Assembly: GCA_016735225.1 (NCBI GenBank)
Contig: JAERRX010000084.1
Location: 1 to 33,559, forward strand
DNA from: Sulfurimonas sp.
GTDB taxonomy: Bacteria > Campylobacterota > Campylobacteria > Campylobacterales > Sulfurimonadaceae
DNA length: 33,559 bases
Direction: 5' to 3'
A program made the position numbers and the translations under genes. Under the pieces are notes generated by a model. It was not told the DNA's origin, made no database searches, and saw nothing but the letters and a program-made list of their open reading frames with translations. Each line of letters opens with the position of its first letter. Position 1 is the first letter of the stretch. This document shows positions 1-6,595 of the stretch, one piece after another.

Positions 1-68
1 AGAAGAAATTTCATGATGTCTTTTTGTGTTAGGTTTTCATGTGGTAGTTCTTGGTCTAGGTTCATCAT
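1..68 (-). CDS. N-terminal end of an unknown protein (partial, runs off the window)
   Basis: Reading the minus strand from 68 gives an open frame of 22 codons with no stop, starting with two Met codons and continuing NLDQELPHENLTQKDIMKFL. An AAGGAA ribosome binding site lies 6 nt before the start (plus-strand positions 75-80), which is the main reason to call it a gene. The visible part is hydrophilic, with no signal peptide. I do not recognise the family; too little is visible to give a function. Confidence 0.5.
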   Translation of the reverse strand, partial: MMNLDQELPHENLTQKDIMKFL

Positions 69-142
69 CTTTTGTTCCTTTTACTTTTTTGTTTATTATA
101 CAATAAATAGTTTAAAAAGGGGATTGGTATTTTCTCTCGTTC

Positions 143-180
143 CAAAAACAGGGGTGTCAAAAACAGGGGTGTCAGACACC
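143..180. repeat. 15-bp tandem duplication ending in a REP-like palindrome
   Basis: The unit CAAAAACAGGGGTGT occurs twice back to back (143-157 and 158-172). The second copy runs into the palindrome GGTGTCAGACACC (168-180), followed by TTTTTG. The palindrome has the GTCAGAC core also found at 16671 and 25936. Such GGG(G)TCAGAC(C)CC sequences are typical of REP elements moved by RAYT (IS200-like) transposases; no RAYT gene is in the window. It could also act as a weak terminator because of the T run. The rest of 69-256 is AT-rich with no gene that I can see. Confidence 0.6.
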
Positions 181-256
181 TTTTTGAAACTTTTCTTATT
201 TTACTTAAATTATTAACTGTTGAAAATTGTGTTTTTTTTGTAGTTTTATTTTTATC

Positions 257-275
257 GTATAATGCCTAATATTAA
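257..275 (+). promoter_or_regulatory. Likely promoter -10 region of the vapD-like gene
   Basis: TATAAT at 258-263 lies within GTATAATGCCTAATATTAA. The same 19 bases, with one change, form the trxA promoter at 11536-11554. There is no clear TTGACA -35, as is usual for sigma70 promoters in Campylobacterota. Confidence 0.5.
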
Positions 276-287
276 AAAAAGCTAAAG

Positions 288-554
288 ATCTATGCAGTAA
301 CTTTTGAGATAGATACAAACTGTTTGAATGATCAATATCATAACAATTCATCAACTAATGCTTATGGAGATATTCGTAAATTTATGGAATCTAATAATTT
401 TAATTGGCAAGAAGGAAGTGTGTATTTTGGAGATAAGACAATAGATGCTATCAGTTGTGTAATGACAATTCAAAAGTTAGCAAAGGCTTATCCTTGGTTT
501 TCTGCTTGTGTAAAAGATGTTCGTATGCTTCGTATTGAGGAGAACAATGATTGA
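288..554 (+). CDS. vapD: VapD-like (Cas2-fold) protein; canonical start codon missing
   Basis: The frame matches the VapD family almost end to end: YAVTFEIDTN at the start, then YHNNS, AYGDIRKF, WQEGSVYFGD and PWFSACVKDVRMLRIEENND at the end. VapD proteins have a Cas2-like ferredoxin fold, and the Helicobacter pylori member is reported to be an RNase. The family normally begins MYA(V/I)TF; here the codon at the Met position (288-290) is ATC. The in-frame stop at 273-275 leaves no upstream ATG, GTG or TTG. The first usual start is TTG at 324, which would remove 12 residues including the first beta strand. With ATC the product is 88 aa, close to the usual 90-95. Either ATC is used or the gene is dead. 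The promoter and body look intact. MazF-type toxin genes lie downstream on the other strand. Confidence 0.72.
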   Translation: MYAVTFEIDTNCLNDQYHNNSSTNAYGDIRKFMESNNFNWQEGSVYFGDKTIDAISCVMTIQKLAKAYPWFSACVKDVRMLRIEENND

Positions 555-578
555 TGCTTGCCATACAATAAAAAAGAG

Positions 579-592
579 GGGGATTAGACCCC
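579..592. repeat. GGGG-N6-CCCC palindrome, REP-like
   Basis: GGGGATTAGACCCC lies just after the vapD-like gene. Its right half (AGACCCC) matches the GTCAGACCC type seen elsewhere in the window. It may be a terminator or a REP-like site; there is no long T run. Confidence 0.4.
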
Positions 593-596
593 GAAA

Positions 597-719
597 TTAA
601 ATCTAAATGTGTAAGGTCAGTTAATAAGCCATACAGCCCTGTGATTGAATATCTACTTCTTTTTTTGGGGTCAATAAAGCTATAATGCATGTGAATCAAA
701 ACCTACTATTTAGATTTAA
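597..719. repeat. Short element bounded by 12-bp inverted repeats
   Basis: TTAAATCTAAAT (597-608) is repeated as its exact reverse complement ATTTAGATTTAA (708-719). The 99 bases between contain GGGGTC and a plus-strand TATAAT (681-686) inside AATAAAGCTATAAT, a 14-mer that recurs at 1356-1369. This may be the scar of a small mobile element. An 82-codon minus-strand frame crosses it (451-699), but it lies over the vapD-like gene and I do not accept it as a gene. Confidence 0.4.
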
Positions 720-722
720 ATA

Positions 723-1082
723 TTATGCAAGTTTATATTTTGGACTGAGTGTTTTTGCCACAGTTTGGTGAATCTCTAAAATCTCTTTTTCAGATATTTT
801 TCCAATTTGTTTTACAAATCTCTCGGTAGAGAAACTTTTTATTTGAAAACATTCAAAAGCTGATACTTTAGAGAGTCTATTTGTGGGATTATTTTCAACT
901 TTTATAATCCATGGATAGTTTAAAAACTGCTCTTTCCAAGTAGTAATAGGCACTACTATTTTAAGTCCAAATCTACCTAAAGAATTATCATTGACAACAA
1001 CACAAGGTCTCGTTTTTTGTGTCTCGTTGCCGACATTAGGATTAAAATTAACTAGCCATATTTCCCCTTGCTTAATATTCAT
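723..1082 (-). CDS. MazF/PemK-family endoribonuclease toxin
   Basis: This is the toxin of a type II toxin-antitoxin pair; MazF family members cut single-stranded mRNA at short sequences. The N-terminus has the family pattern IKQGEIWLVNFNPNVGNETQKTRPCVVV, where GEIW and the later TRPCVVV strand form the SH3-like barrel and the active-site Arg. VVPITTW follows, the usual second core strand. Length is about 119 aa from the ATG at 1082. A GTG at 1094 is also in frame; I prefer 1082 because the family begins close to the GEIW motif. The gene overlaps the antitoxin stop by 11 nt, so the two are translationally coupled. The exact cut site cannot be read from sequence. Confidence 0.85.
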   Translation of the reverse strand: MNIKQGEIWLVNFNPNVGNETQKTRPCVVVNDNSLGRFGLKIVVPITTWKEQFLNYPWIIKVENNPTNRLSKVSAFECFQIKSFSTERFVKQIGKISEKEILEIHQTVAKTLSPKYKLA

Positions 1083-1296
1083 AAAAATCTTCACTCGTAT
1101 CGCTTAACTCTTGAGATGCGATTTTTGCACCATCTTCCCACTTTTTTACCTCTTGCCTTTGGATATATTCCATTATGGCTGTTCTATAGATGGTATTTAA
1201 AGATATTTTTAGTCTATCTTTAAGCTTTAATTCCTCAGCTTTTATCTCAACAGGTAAGTTGAATGATACTTTTTCATAGGTTGTTTTTGCTAGCAT
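1072..1296 (-). CDS. Antitoxin of the MazF-type pair (probable ribbon-helix-helix DNA-binding protein)
   Basis: This 74-aa protein lies directly upstream of the toxin and overlaps it. The N-terminus (TYEKVSFNLPVEIKAEELKLKDRLKISLNTIYRTAIMEYI) reads as a beta strand followed by two helices, the layout of ribbon-helix-helix antitoxins. The acidic C-terminal tail (SQELSDTSEDFYEY) would be the part that wraps and blocks the toxin. The start has a GGAG site about 7 nt upstream. By family habit the pair would repress its own promoter, which should lie between 1297 and 1396. Confidence 0.75.
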   Translation of the reverse strand: MLAKTTYEKVSFNLPVEIKAEELKLKDRLKISLNTIYRTAIMEYIQRQEVKKWEDGAKIASQELSDTSEDFYEY

Positions 1297-1396
1297 AATT
1301 AGACTCCACTTTTTGCCTCTATGATTATAGACTTAGTAAATCTAAACATCATCAAAATAAAGCTATAATAAGCTAAATTCAAATCAAGGATTAAAA

Positions 1397-1584
1397 ATGT
1401 CAAAACAAAGACCTCGGTGCAGTTCATCCGTGAAACTAATCTCATTCGACTGGGCAATAAAAAGAATCCTAAGAAGTAAAGCAAACTTTGACATCTTAGA
1501 GGGTTTTTAAGTGAACTGCTTTTTGAAGATATAACTATATTGGAACCAAACAACTACTTAAACATAAGGATAACCACACCATGA
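1397..1584 (+). pseudogene. Remnant of an Rpn/PD-(D/E)XK nuclease family gene, frameshifted and truncated
   Basis: The frame opens with a good promoter (TATAAT 1364-1369), an AAGGA site and ATG at 1397. It reads FDWAIKRILRSKANFDILEGF before a TAA at 1508. The next frame continues at once with LSELLFEDITILE. Together these match the opening of the Rpn-type transposase/nuclease family (FDWAxKRLLRxKANFDxLEGFLSELL). One T missing from the T run at 1504-1508 explains the shift. After ITILE the family sequence is lost and the frame ends at 1584, so the nuclease core is gone. The normal product is several hundred residues. Family assignment is from memory of the motif. Confidence 0.7.
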
Positions 1585-2693
1585 AGAATATTATAATACT
1601 ATACAACCCATACTACCAAGAAGATGTAATAGAACAGCATCTTGAGATACTAAAAGACAAAGGTGCTGTTGCTTTTGGAAAGGTAAAGTCTAAGTTTCGT
1701 GACTATGATGCAGACCATGAAGATGAGCTTGAAAATATATACAATAGTGTAACTAGAGATGAGCCGATGCAACTGTTTTTGACTGACTATGATAGCATCT
1801 ATGTAGCAAATGTTTTATCTGTAAAAACCGACAAAACAAAGCTAATAAAAGCACCAATATATTATGATGCTCTTGATGTAGAAAAATGGTATATCATAGA
1901 TGACCTAAGGCTAATAGTCAATAATGATTTTAAAAATATACGGGATAATGTATTGCCAAATTTTATAGCTACAAATTATAACAATAGAACTTATGCGATA
2001 TATGGTAATAAATATGCTTATCCTATGCAGGTTACCATGAAAGAGGAGATAGACTATTTTGATAAAGAAGATGAGGATTTTAAGTACTTTACAAATATAT
2101 TCAAATCAAAGCAAGAGATAGAGATAAAAAATAGTTTGATAAATTATTGTTTTCCTACAAAAATATTTTACTCTTTTGCTCCAAATTCACAAGATAATCT
2201 AATAAGTGCAGAGATAGAATACACACAAAACAAACACAATCCATTGTATGATTTTAGTGCTGTTGTTATGAAATATTCTAAGATTATTGAGCTAGAACTT
2301 TATGGATTTTTCAAATACCTTTTTAAATACTTAATATCTAAAACTTCATCAATATCAAATATAAACTATTCGGTACAAGGGCAGTACTATACACTAGAGG
2401 ACTTGTTTACACATAGAGCCAACTATGGGACATACAACTATCTATTGAGAAATGACAAAATAAAAAGAACTATTCAAGCTCATATTAATTCAAGTAAAGT
2501 AAGGTATTTTATTCAAGATGGTATTTCAAAATTTATACCAATAATGCAAAAAATTAGAAACGAGTCTGTGCATGGAAACAATGCAACTATAGGCGAATGT
2601 GAAGAGTTAAGAGAGTATATTTTAGGTATAGGTAAAAATGGATTTTTAAAAGATATAAAAGCTTATGGATTGGAGATCAACAATCTTAAATAA
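1581..2693 (+). CDS. Conserved protein of unknown function with a C-terminal HEPN-like motif
   Basis: This is an intact 370-aa soluble protein with no signal peptide or membrane segment. The start MKNIIILYNPYYQEDVIEQHLEIL looks like a Rossmann-type opening strand. It resembles the HP0729-family proteins of Campylobacterota, as I recall them. Near the C-terminus, RNESVHG (R326 to H331) fits the R-X4-6-H motif of HEPN domains, many of which are RNases in toxin-antitoxin or defence systems; the helical context (residues 305-350) is right for it. AAGGA lies 10 nt before the start. The start codon overlaps the end of the Rpn remnant, so this gene may borrow its promoter. The following nuclease gene is 18 nt away. 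Activity is inferred from the motif only. Confidence 0.65.
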   Translation: MKNIIILYNPYYQEDVIEQHLEILKDKGAVAFGKVKSKFRDYDADHEDELENIYNSVTRDEPMQLFLTDYDSIYVANVLSVKTDKTKLIKAPIYYDALDVEKWYIIDDLRLIVNNDFKNIRDNVLPNFIATNYNNRTYAIYGNKYAYPMQVTMKEEIDYFDKEDEDFKYFTNIFKSKQEIEIKNSLINYCFPTKIFYSFAPNSQDNLISAEIEYTQNKHNPLYDFSAVVMKYSKIIELELYGFFKYLFKYLISKTSSISNINYSVQGQYYTLEDLFTHRANYGTYNYLLRNDKIKRTIQAHINSSKVRYFIQDGISKFIPIMQKIRNESVHGNNATIGECEELREYILGIGKNGFLKDIKAYGLEINNLK

Positions 2694-2711
2694 AATAGCA
2701 AGGAAATAAAA

Positions 2712-3117
2712 ATGACCGATCAAGAACTCAAAGATCTAGTGGCTGGGCTGGCAATACAAAGTGCTAAAACAGTAGCAAATCTTACATTTGATGGCATTGA
2801 GAGAAATTCATATAAATATATAAGAAATGATATGAAAGGGGAATATGATATAGTTTTATTTAACGGTGATAGTGTTATGGTAGTAGAGATAAAAAATAAG
2901 ATTAGAGATAAAGATATAAATAACCTAAAAAACAAACAGATAAAAAAGTTTAGAGAACTGTTTCCTACTTAATAAAGACTTTAAAGTCTATGGAGTAATT
3001 GCTGGATTTACTATTCAAAAAGAACTCATAGAAAAAGCAAAAGATGATGGCTTTTTTGTGTTGCAGAAAAAAGGTGATATTATGGTTGAAGAACATGATC
3101 GTATTAAGAGTGATTAA
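2712..3117 (+). pseudogene. PD-(D/E)XK nuclease-like gene interrupted by a frameshift
   Basis: The first frame (2712-2972, 86 aa) begins MTDQELKDLVAGLAIQSAKT and contains GEYDIVLFNGDSVMVVEIKNKI. The D, then E-I-K, form the D-Xn-E-X-K signature of restriction-like nucleases. It stops at 2970-2972. Another frame resumes within a few bases and reads NKDFKVYGVIAGFTIQKELIEKAKDDG to a stop at 3115-3117, which is the expected last strand and helix of the same small family. The two halves fit if one base was gained (or two lost) near 2967-2973. I see no slippery site, so decay or a sequencing error is more likely than programmed frameshifting. Ribosome binding site AAGGAA precedes the start. Confidence 0.7.
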
Positions 3118-3155
3118 ACATTTAAATCGTATCTATTCTTTTTATAATAGAGATG

Positions 3156-3183
3156 ACAATAGACCCATAAACTGGTCTATTGT
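3156..3183. terminator. Hairpin at the 3' end of nhaA, possibly bidirectional
   Basis: A perfect 10-bp stem, ACAATAGACC (3156-3165) with GGTCTATTGT (3174-3183), and an 8-nt loop. It covers the nhaA stop codon. A T5 run follows on the plus side (after GGTC), so it fits a terminator for plus-strand transcripts leaving the nuclease remnant; for nhaA the following tract is weaker. Confidence 0.6.
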
Positions 3184-4511
3184 GGTCTTTTTGCAATAAA
3201 CCTTAGCCATAAATAACCAAAAATTCCTGCAAAAAGAGATGCTGCTAATATACCTACCTTAGCTTGAAAGATAAGTTCTTCATCTCCTAAGTATGCTAAG
3301 TCGGCGACAAATATACTCATAGTAAAACCAATACCACCCAAAAAAGAAACACCAAATATCTGATTCATGGTACTGTCCTTAGGAAGTTTAGCGATACCTA
3401 GCTTTATAGCCAACCAAGCAACACCAGCTATGCCTAAAACTTTTCCTATGATAAGACCAGCAATGATACCTAATGAAATAGGTCCCATAATAGTAGCACC
3501 AATAGATGAAAAATCAATAGCAATACCAGCATTTGCAAGAGCAAAAAGAGGTATCACAACTAAACTCACTGGAAGATGCAAGCTATGTTCTAGTCTTGCT
3601 GCAGGTGCTTCTACGGCTAAGATTCTTTCTTTCATATTTGTAAGTATCGCTTTTTGGTTTTCATGCATAGTGTTGTCTGTGGCAATTGGGTAGTTATCGT
3701 ACTCATCTAGCAGATTTCTAGCACCATGTGACAAGTCAATGGCTGTTCTTTTTGCTTTTGATGGGATAGCAAGAGCGGCGATAACACCAGCTATAGTTGC
3801 ATGAACACCAGACTCAAGCATAAAAAACCACATCATCAGACCGAGTAAAAAGTAGGGTAAAACGGCATGGATTCCAAAACGATTGAACGCTAACATGAGT
3901 GCAAAAGTAGCTCCAGATAGAACAAGAGGTAGCATATTTATCTGCTCTGTATAAAAAATAGCTATAACTATAACAGCACCAAGGTCATCGACAATAGCAA
4001 GAGCAACTAAAAATGTCACAAGAGCAGGAGAGACTCTCTTTCCAAGAAGGACCAAAGCACTAATAGCAAAGGCAATATCAGTAGCCATTGGTATTCCCCA
4101 TCCAGAAGCACCCTCTCCACCATAATTGATGCTAGTAAATATCAGAGCAGGTAGCACCATACCGCCAAGGGCAGCTAGTATAGGAAGTATTGCAACTTTT
4201 ATGTTTGAGAGTTCACCTATAAGTATCTCTCTTTTTATCTCCAGCCCAACCATAAAGAAAAAGATAGCCATCAAACCATCATTTATCCAGTGGTGAATGG
4301 TGTGAGAAATTTTCCAGTCTCCAACATTAAAATCAACTTTTATATGAAAAAAGTGCGAATAAGCTTCATAAAGTGGTGAGTTTGCCAATACTAGTGATAC
4401 TATTGTCATAAACATTAAAACTAAACCAGTTGTTGTTTGTGCATGTAAAAAATGTTCAAATGGGGTTGAGATTTTATTGAAAGCTCTCTCCCATGGTGCG
4501 TAAATCTTCAT
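3177..4511 (-). CDS. nhaA: Na+/H+ antiporter NhaA
   Basis: NhaA exchanges protons for internal sodium across the inner membrane and supports pH and salt homeostasis. The protein is 444 aa with about twelve hydrophobic segments. Family marks are clear: IFFFMVGLEIKREIL near the N-terminus, ATDIAFAISALVLLG (the unwound helix IV Asp), VALAIVDDLGAVIVIAIFY with the paired ion-binding Asp residues, FALANAGI, and IIGKVLGI with the helix X Lys. It is longer than the 388-aa E. coli protein, as is usual for the epsilon group, with a long loop (residues about 255-300). The start has AAGGAAT just upstream. It follows glyQ by 46 nt on the same strand, so it may be read from the same transcript. Confidence 0.95.
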   Translation of the reverse strand: MKIYAPWERAFNKISTPFEHFLHAQTTTGLVLMFMTIVSLVLANSPLYEAYSHFFHIKVDFNVGDWKISHTIHHWINDGLMAIFFFMVGLEIKREILIGELSNIKVAILPILAALGGMVLPALIFTSINYGGEGASGWGIPMATDIAFAISALVLLGKRVSPALVTFLVALAIVDDLGAVIVIAIFYTEQINMLPLVLSGATFALMLAFNRFGIHAVLPYFLLGLMMWFFMLESGVHATIAGVIAALAIPSKAKRTAIDLSHGARNLLDEYDNYPIATDNTMHENQKAILTNMKERILAVEAPAARLEHSLHLPVSLVVIPLFALANAGIAIDFSSIGATIMGPISLGIIAGLIIGKVLGIAGVAWLAIKLGIAKLPKDSTMNQIFGVSFLGGIGFTMSIFVADLAYLGDEELIFQAKVGILAASLFAGIFGYLWLRFIAKRPQ

Positions 4512-4557
4512 TTTATTCCTTGAAAATATATTTATCTTCTCTTAAGATTCTATAGTG

Positions 4558-5439
4558 TTAAATCTTAACTCTTTTTATTCTATCTGATTCTTGAGCTTTG
4601 TAAAGCTCTGCGCAAGCTTTTGAGAGTTCACGAATCTTTAAGATGTAGTTTGCTCTTTCGGTTTGTGAGATAGCTTTTCTTGCATCTAAGACATTAAAAG
4701 TGTTAGATGCCATCATACACAGGTCGTAAGCGGGAAGAGGAAGCCCCGCATCTAGTGTTGCTAAACACTCTTTAGATTTTGCATTGAAGTCTGCAAAAAG
4801 CATCTCTATGTCTGCTACTTCAAAGTTGTATTTTGAAAACTGTATTTCACTCTCTTTATGAACATCTTTATAGAGTGTTTTTCCATGTTTGTTTTCATTC
4901 CAAACTATATCAAAAATATTATCAACACCTTGAAGATACATAGCAAGTCTCTCTGTTCCATAAGTTATCTCAACTGCTACAGGGTTGCACTCTATACCTC
5001 CAACTTGTTGAAAATATGTAAACTGTGTAACCTCCATACCATTTAACCAAACTTCCCAGCCAAGACCCCAAGCCCCAAGAGTTGGTGACTCCCAGTTGTC
5101 TTCAACAAATCTTATATCATGTTGTGAAAGGTCAAGGCCAAGGTATTCTAATGATTTTAGATAAAGTTCTTGTATGTTGTCAGGAGATGGTTTTATAAGT
5201 GCTTGAAACTGATAGTAACTCCCCAAACGATTTGGGTTTTCTCCATATCGTCCATCTGTTGGGCGACGAGATGGTGCCACATAAGCAACAGACCAAGGCT
5301 GAGAGTCAAGTGATCGTAAAAAAGTTGCGGGATGGAAAGTTCCTGCTCCTGCTGGAATATCATAGGGTTGAACTATATTGCAACCCTCTTTCATCCAAAA
5401 TTCTTGAAGTTTAAGTAACATCTCACTAAAGGTTATCAT
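4558..5439 (-). CDS. glyQ: Glycine-tRNA ligase alpha subunit
   Basis: GlyQ with GlyS forms the alpha2beta2 glycyl-tRNA synthetase and holds the class II catalytic core. Diagnostic stretches are [43 protein letters not shown], the YYQFQ motif, [21 protein letters not shown] and [14 protein letters not shown]. From the ATG at 5439 the protein is 293 aa, the family norm. The frame is open upstream to 5484, but TAGG lies 7 nt before 5439, and family members begin just ahead of the LLKLQEFW motif, so the shorter start is better (a second ATG at 5442 is adjacent). The beta subunit gene glyS is not in the window. Confidence 0.95.
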   Translation of the reverse strand: MITFSEMLLKLQEFWMKEGCNIVQPYDIPAGAGTFHPATFLRSLDSQPWSVAYVAPSRRPTDGRYGENPNRLGSYYQFQALIKPSPDNIQELYLKSLEYLGLDLSQHDIRFVEDNWESPTLGAWGLGWEVWLNGMEVTQFTYFQQVGGIECNPVAVEITYGTERLAMYLQGVDNIFDIVWNENKHGKTLYKDVHKESEIQFSKYNFEVADIEMLFADFNAKSKECLATLDAGLPLPAYDLCMMASNTFNVLDARKAISQTERANYILKIRELSKACAELYKAQESDRIKRVKI

Positions 5440-5542
5440 CATACTGCCTATTTTATTTTTGTAATTATACCAAATATAGCTCATTTTATAAACTATATCA
5501 CCTATTGTTTGTTTTTAAATATTTTAGTAGAAATTTTATATC

Positions 5543-6013
5543 TTATGAAGTATGCTCATCTATAGCTTTGTTCCACATAAGCTTATACTTTCTTCTCATA
5601 AATTCTACTTCCTCTTGAGATAATTTTAGTTGCTCTTGAAGAGTGTGAATGGTCTTTCTATCCTCATCATAAAGTTCTTGTAGTGATCCTATAGCCTCTC
5701 GTAAAAATTCATTTTCTACTTTTACTGCTTCTAGGGTTTCATCTTTTGCATCAAGAACTTTTTCGTGAAGGTTGATGATAGTGCCTATCGTTTTTTCAAT
5801 AAACTCTGGTTGAACTACCATCTCGTGAGTATTGTGAGCAGAGAGTTCTCTAAGCTGTGCAGGAACTACTTCTCTAGCACCCTTGGATGGGTCTATAAGT
5901 CTTACTCCATTTTCAACTTTTATGCTTAATTTTCCACGCTCGCATAGGTCATTAATAGCACCTATATCTAGGCCTGTTAATTTACTATACTCTTCATCAC
6001 TCATCCATCTCAC
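5543..6013 (-). CDS. DUF3972-like coiled-coil protein
   Basis: This 156-aa cytoplasmic protein begins with a MerR/excisionase-like helix-turn-helix pattern (SDEEYSKLTGLDIGAINDLCERGKLSIKVENGVRLID, residues 5-43) and ends in a long predicted coiled coil (about 78-150, rich in E, K, L heptads). It looks like the DUF3972 family of Campylobacterota. The start is GTG: AAGGAG sits 5 nt upstream (plus positions 6019-6024), while the in-frame ATG at 6004 would be too far away. Its function is unknown; the layout suggests a small DNA-binding or scaffolding protein. It lies between purE and glyQ on the same strand. Confidence 0.7.
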   Translation of the reverse strand: MRWMSDEEYSKLTGLDIGAINDLCERGKLSIKVENGVRLIDPSKGAREVVPAQLRELSAHNTHEMVVQPEFIEKTIGTIINLHEKVLDAKDETLEAVKVENEFLREAIGSLQELYDEDRKTIHTLQEQLKLSQEEVEFMRRKYKLMWNKAIDEHTS

Positions 6014-6064
6014 GACAGCTCCTTAAATCAATTTCCGAAAAAATAAGCTTCTACTTACTTATTA

Positions 6065-6562
6065 TTATTTTATAATAGTTTCTATTTCTAAAGAATCAGC
6101 TTCAACTTTTTTAGCTTTTGCTATTCTGTCTTCTTTCAATTTCATTGCCAATTCATCATTGCTAAGTGCCAGTATTTGCATAGCTAAATATGCAGAATTT
6201 ATCGCCCCTGCTTTTCCTATGGCAACTGTTGCAACAGGCATACCTGCTGGCATCTGAACAGTTGAGAGAAGGGCATCTATACCGCTTAAAGCAGATGCAC
6301 TCATCGGCACACCAATAATAGGTTTTACTGTTTTTGAAGATAAAACACCTGCTAAATGTGCAGCCATTCCAGCAGCAGCTATAAATACTTGAGCACCTTT
6401 GGCCTCAGCACTTAGTATATACTCTTTTGTTCGCTCTGGAGAACGATGTGCAGAAGATATTAGCATCTCAAAACTAACTCCGAATGCTTCTAGTGTATCA
6501 GAGCAAGACTTCATAACTTCATAATCACTTTTTGAACCTATAACTATAGATACGAATTTCAT
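6065..6562 (-). CDS. purE: N5-carboxyaminoimidazole ribonucleotide mutase (class I PurE)
   Basis: PurE converts N5-CAIR to CAIR in purine synthesis. The 165-aa protein shows the family order: VSIVIGSKSDYEVM (phosphate-binding loop), SAHRSPERTKEY with the catalytic His, VFIAAAGMAAHLAGVLSSKTVKPIIGVP and TVQMPAGMPVATVAIG. The C-terminal extension of about 15 residues is charged and not conserved. It is the first purine gene in the window; purF is 8 kb away on the other strand, so the pathway is scattered. Confidence 0.95.
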   Translation of the reverse strand: MKFVSIVIGSKSDYEVMKSCSDTLEAFGVSFEMLISSAHRSPERTKEYILSAEAKGAQVFIAAAGMAAHLAGVLSSKTVKPIIGVPMSASALSGIDALLSTVQMPAGMPVATVAIGKAGAINSAYLAMQILALSNDELAMKLKEDRIAKAKKVEADSLEIETIIK

Positions 6563-6595
6563 TTATTTTCCTAGTAATTTAATTTTGCAATTATA

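Noticed and set aside
451-699. 82-codon minus-strand frame between the vapD-like and mazF genes
   Set aside because: It overlaps the conserved part of vapD on the other strand, has no clear ribosome binding site and shows no family pattern.
1299-1553. 84-codon minus-strand frame
   Set aside because: It is the shadow of the Rpn remnant, which has matching family residues, a promoter and a ribosome binding site on the plus strand.
2960-2985. Programmed frameshift in the PD-(D/E)XK gene
   Set aside because: No slippery heptamer, stem-loop or internal Shine-Dalgarno is visible; a simple indel explains it.
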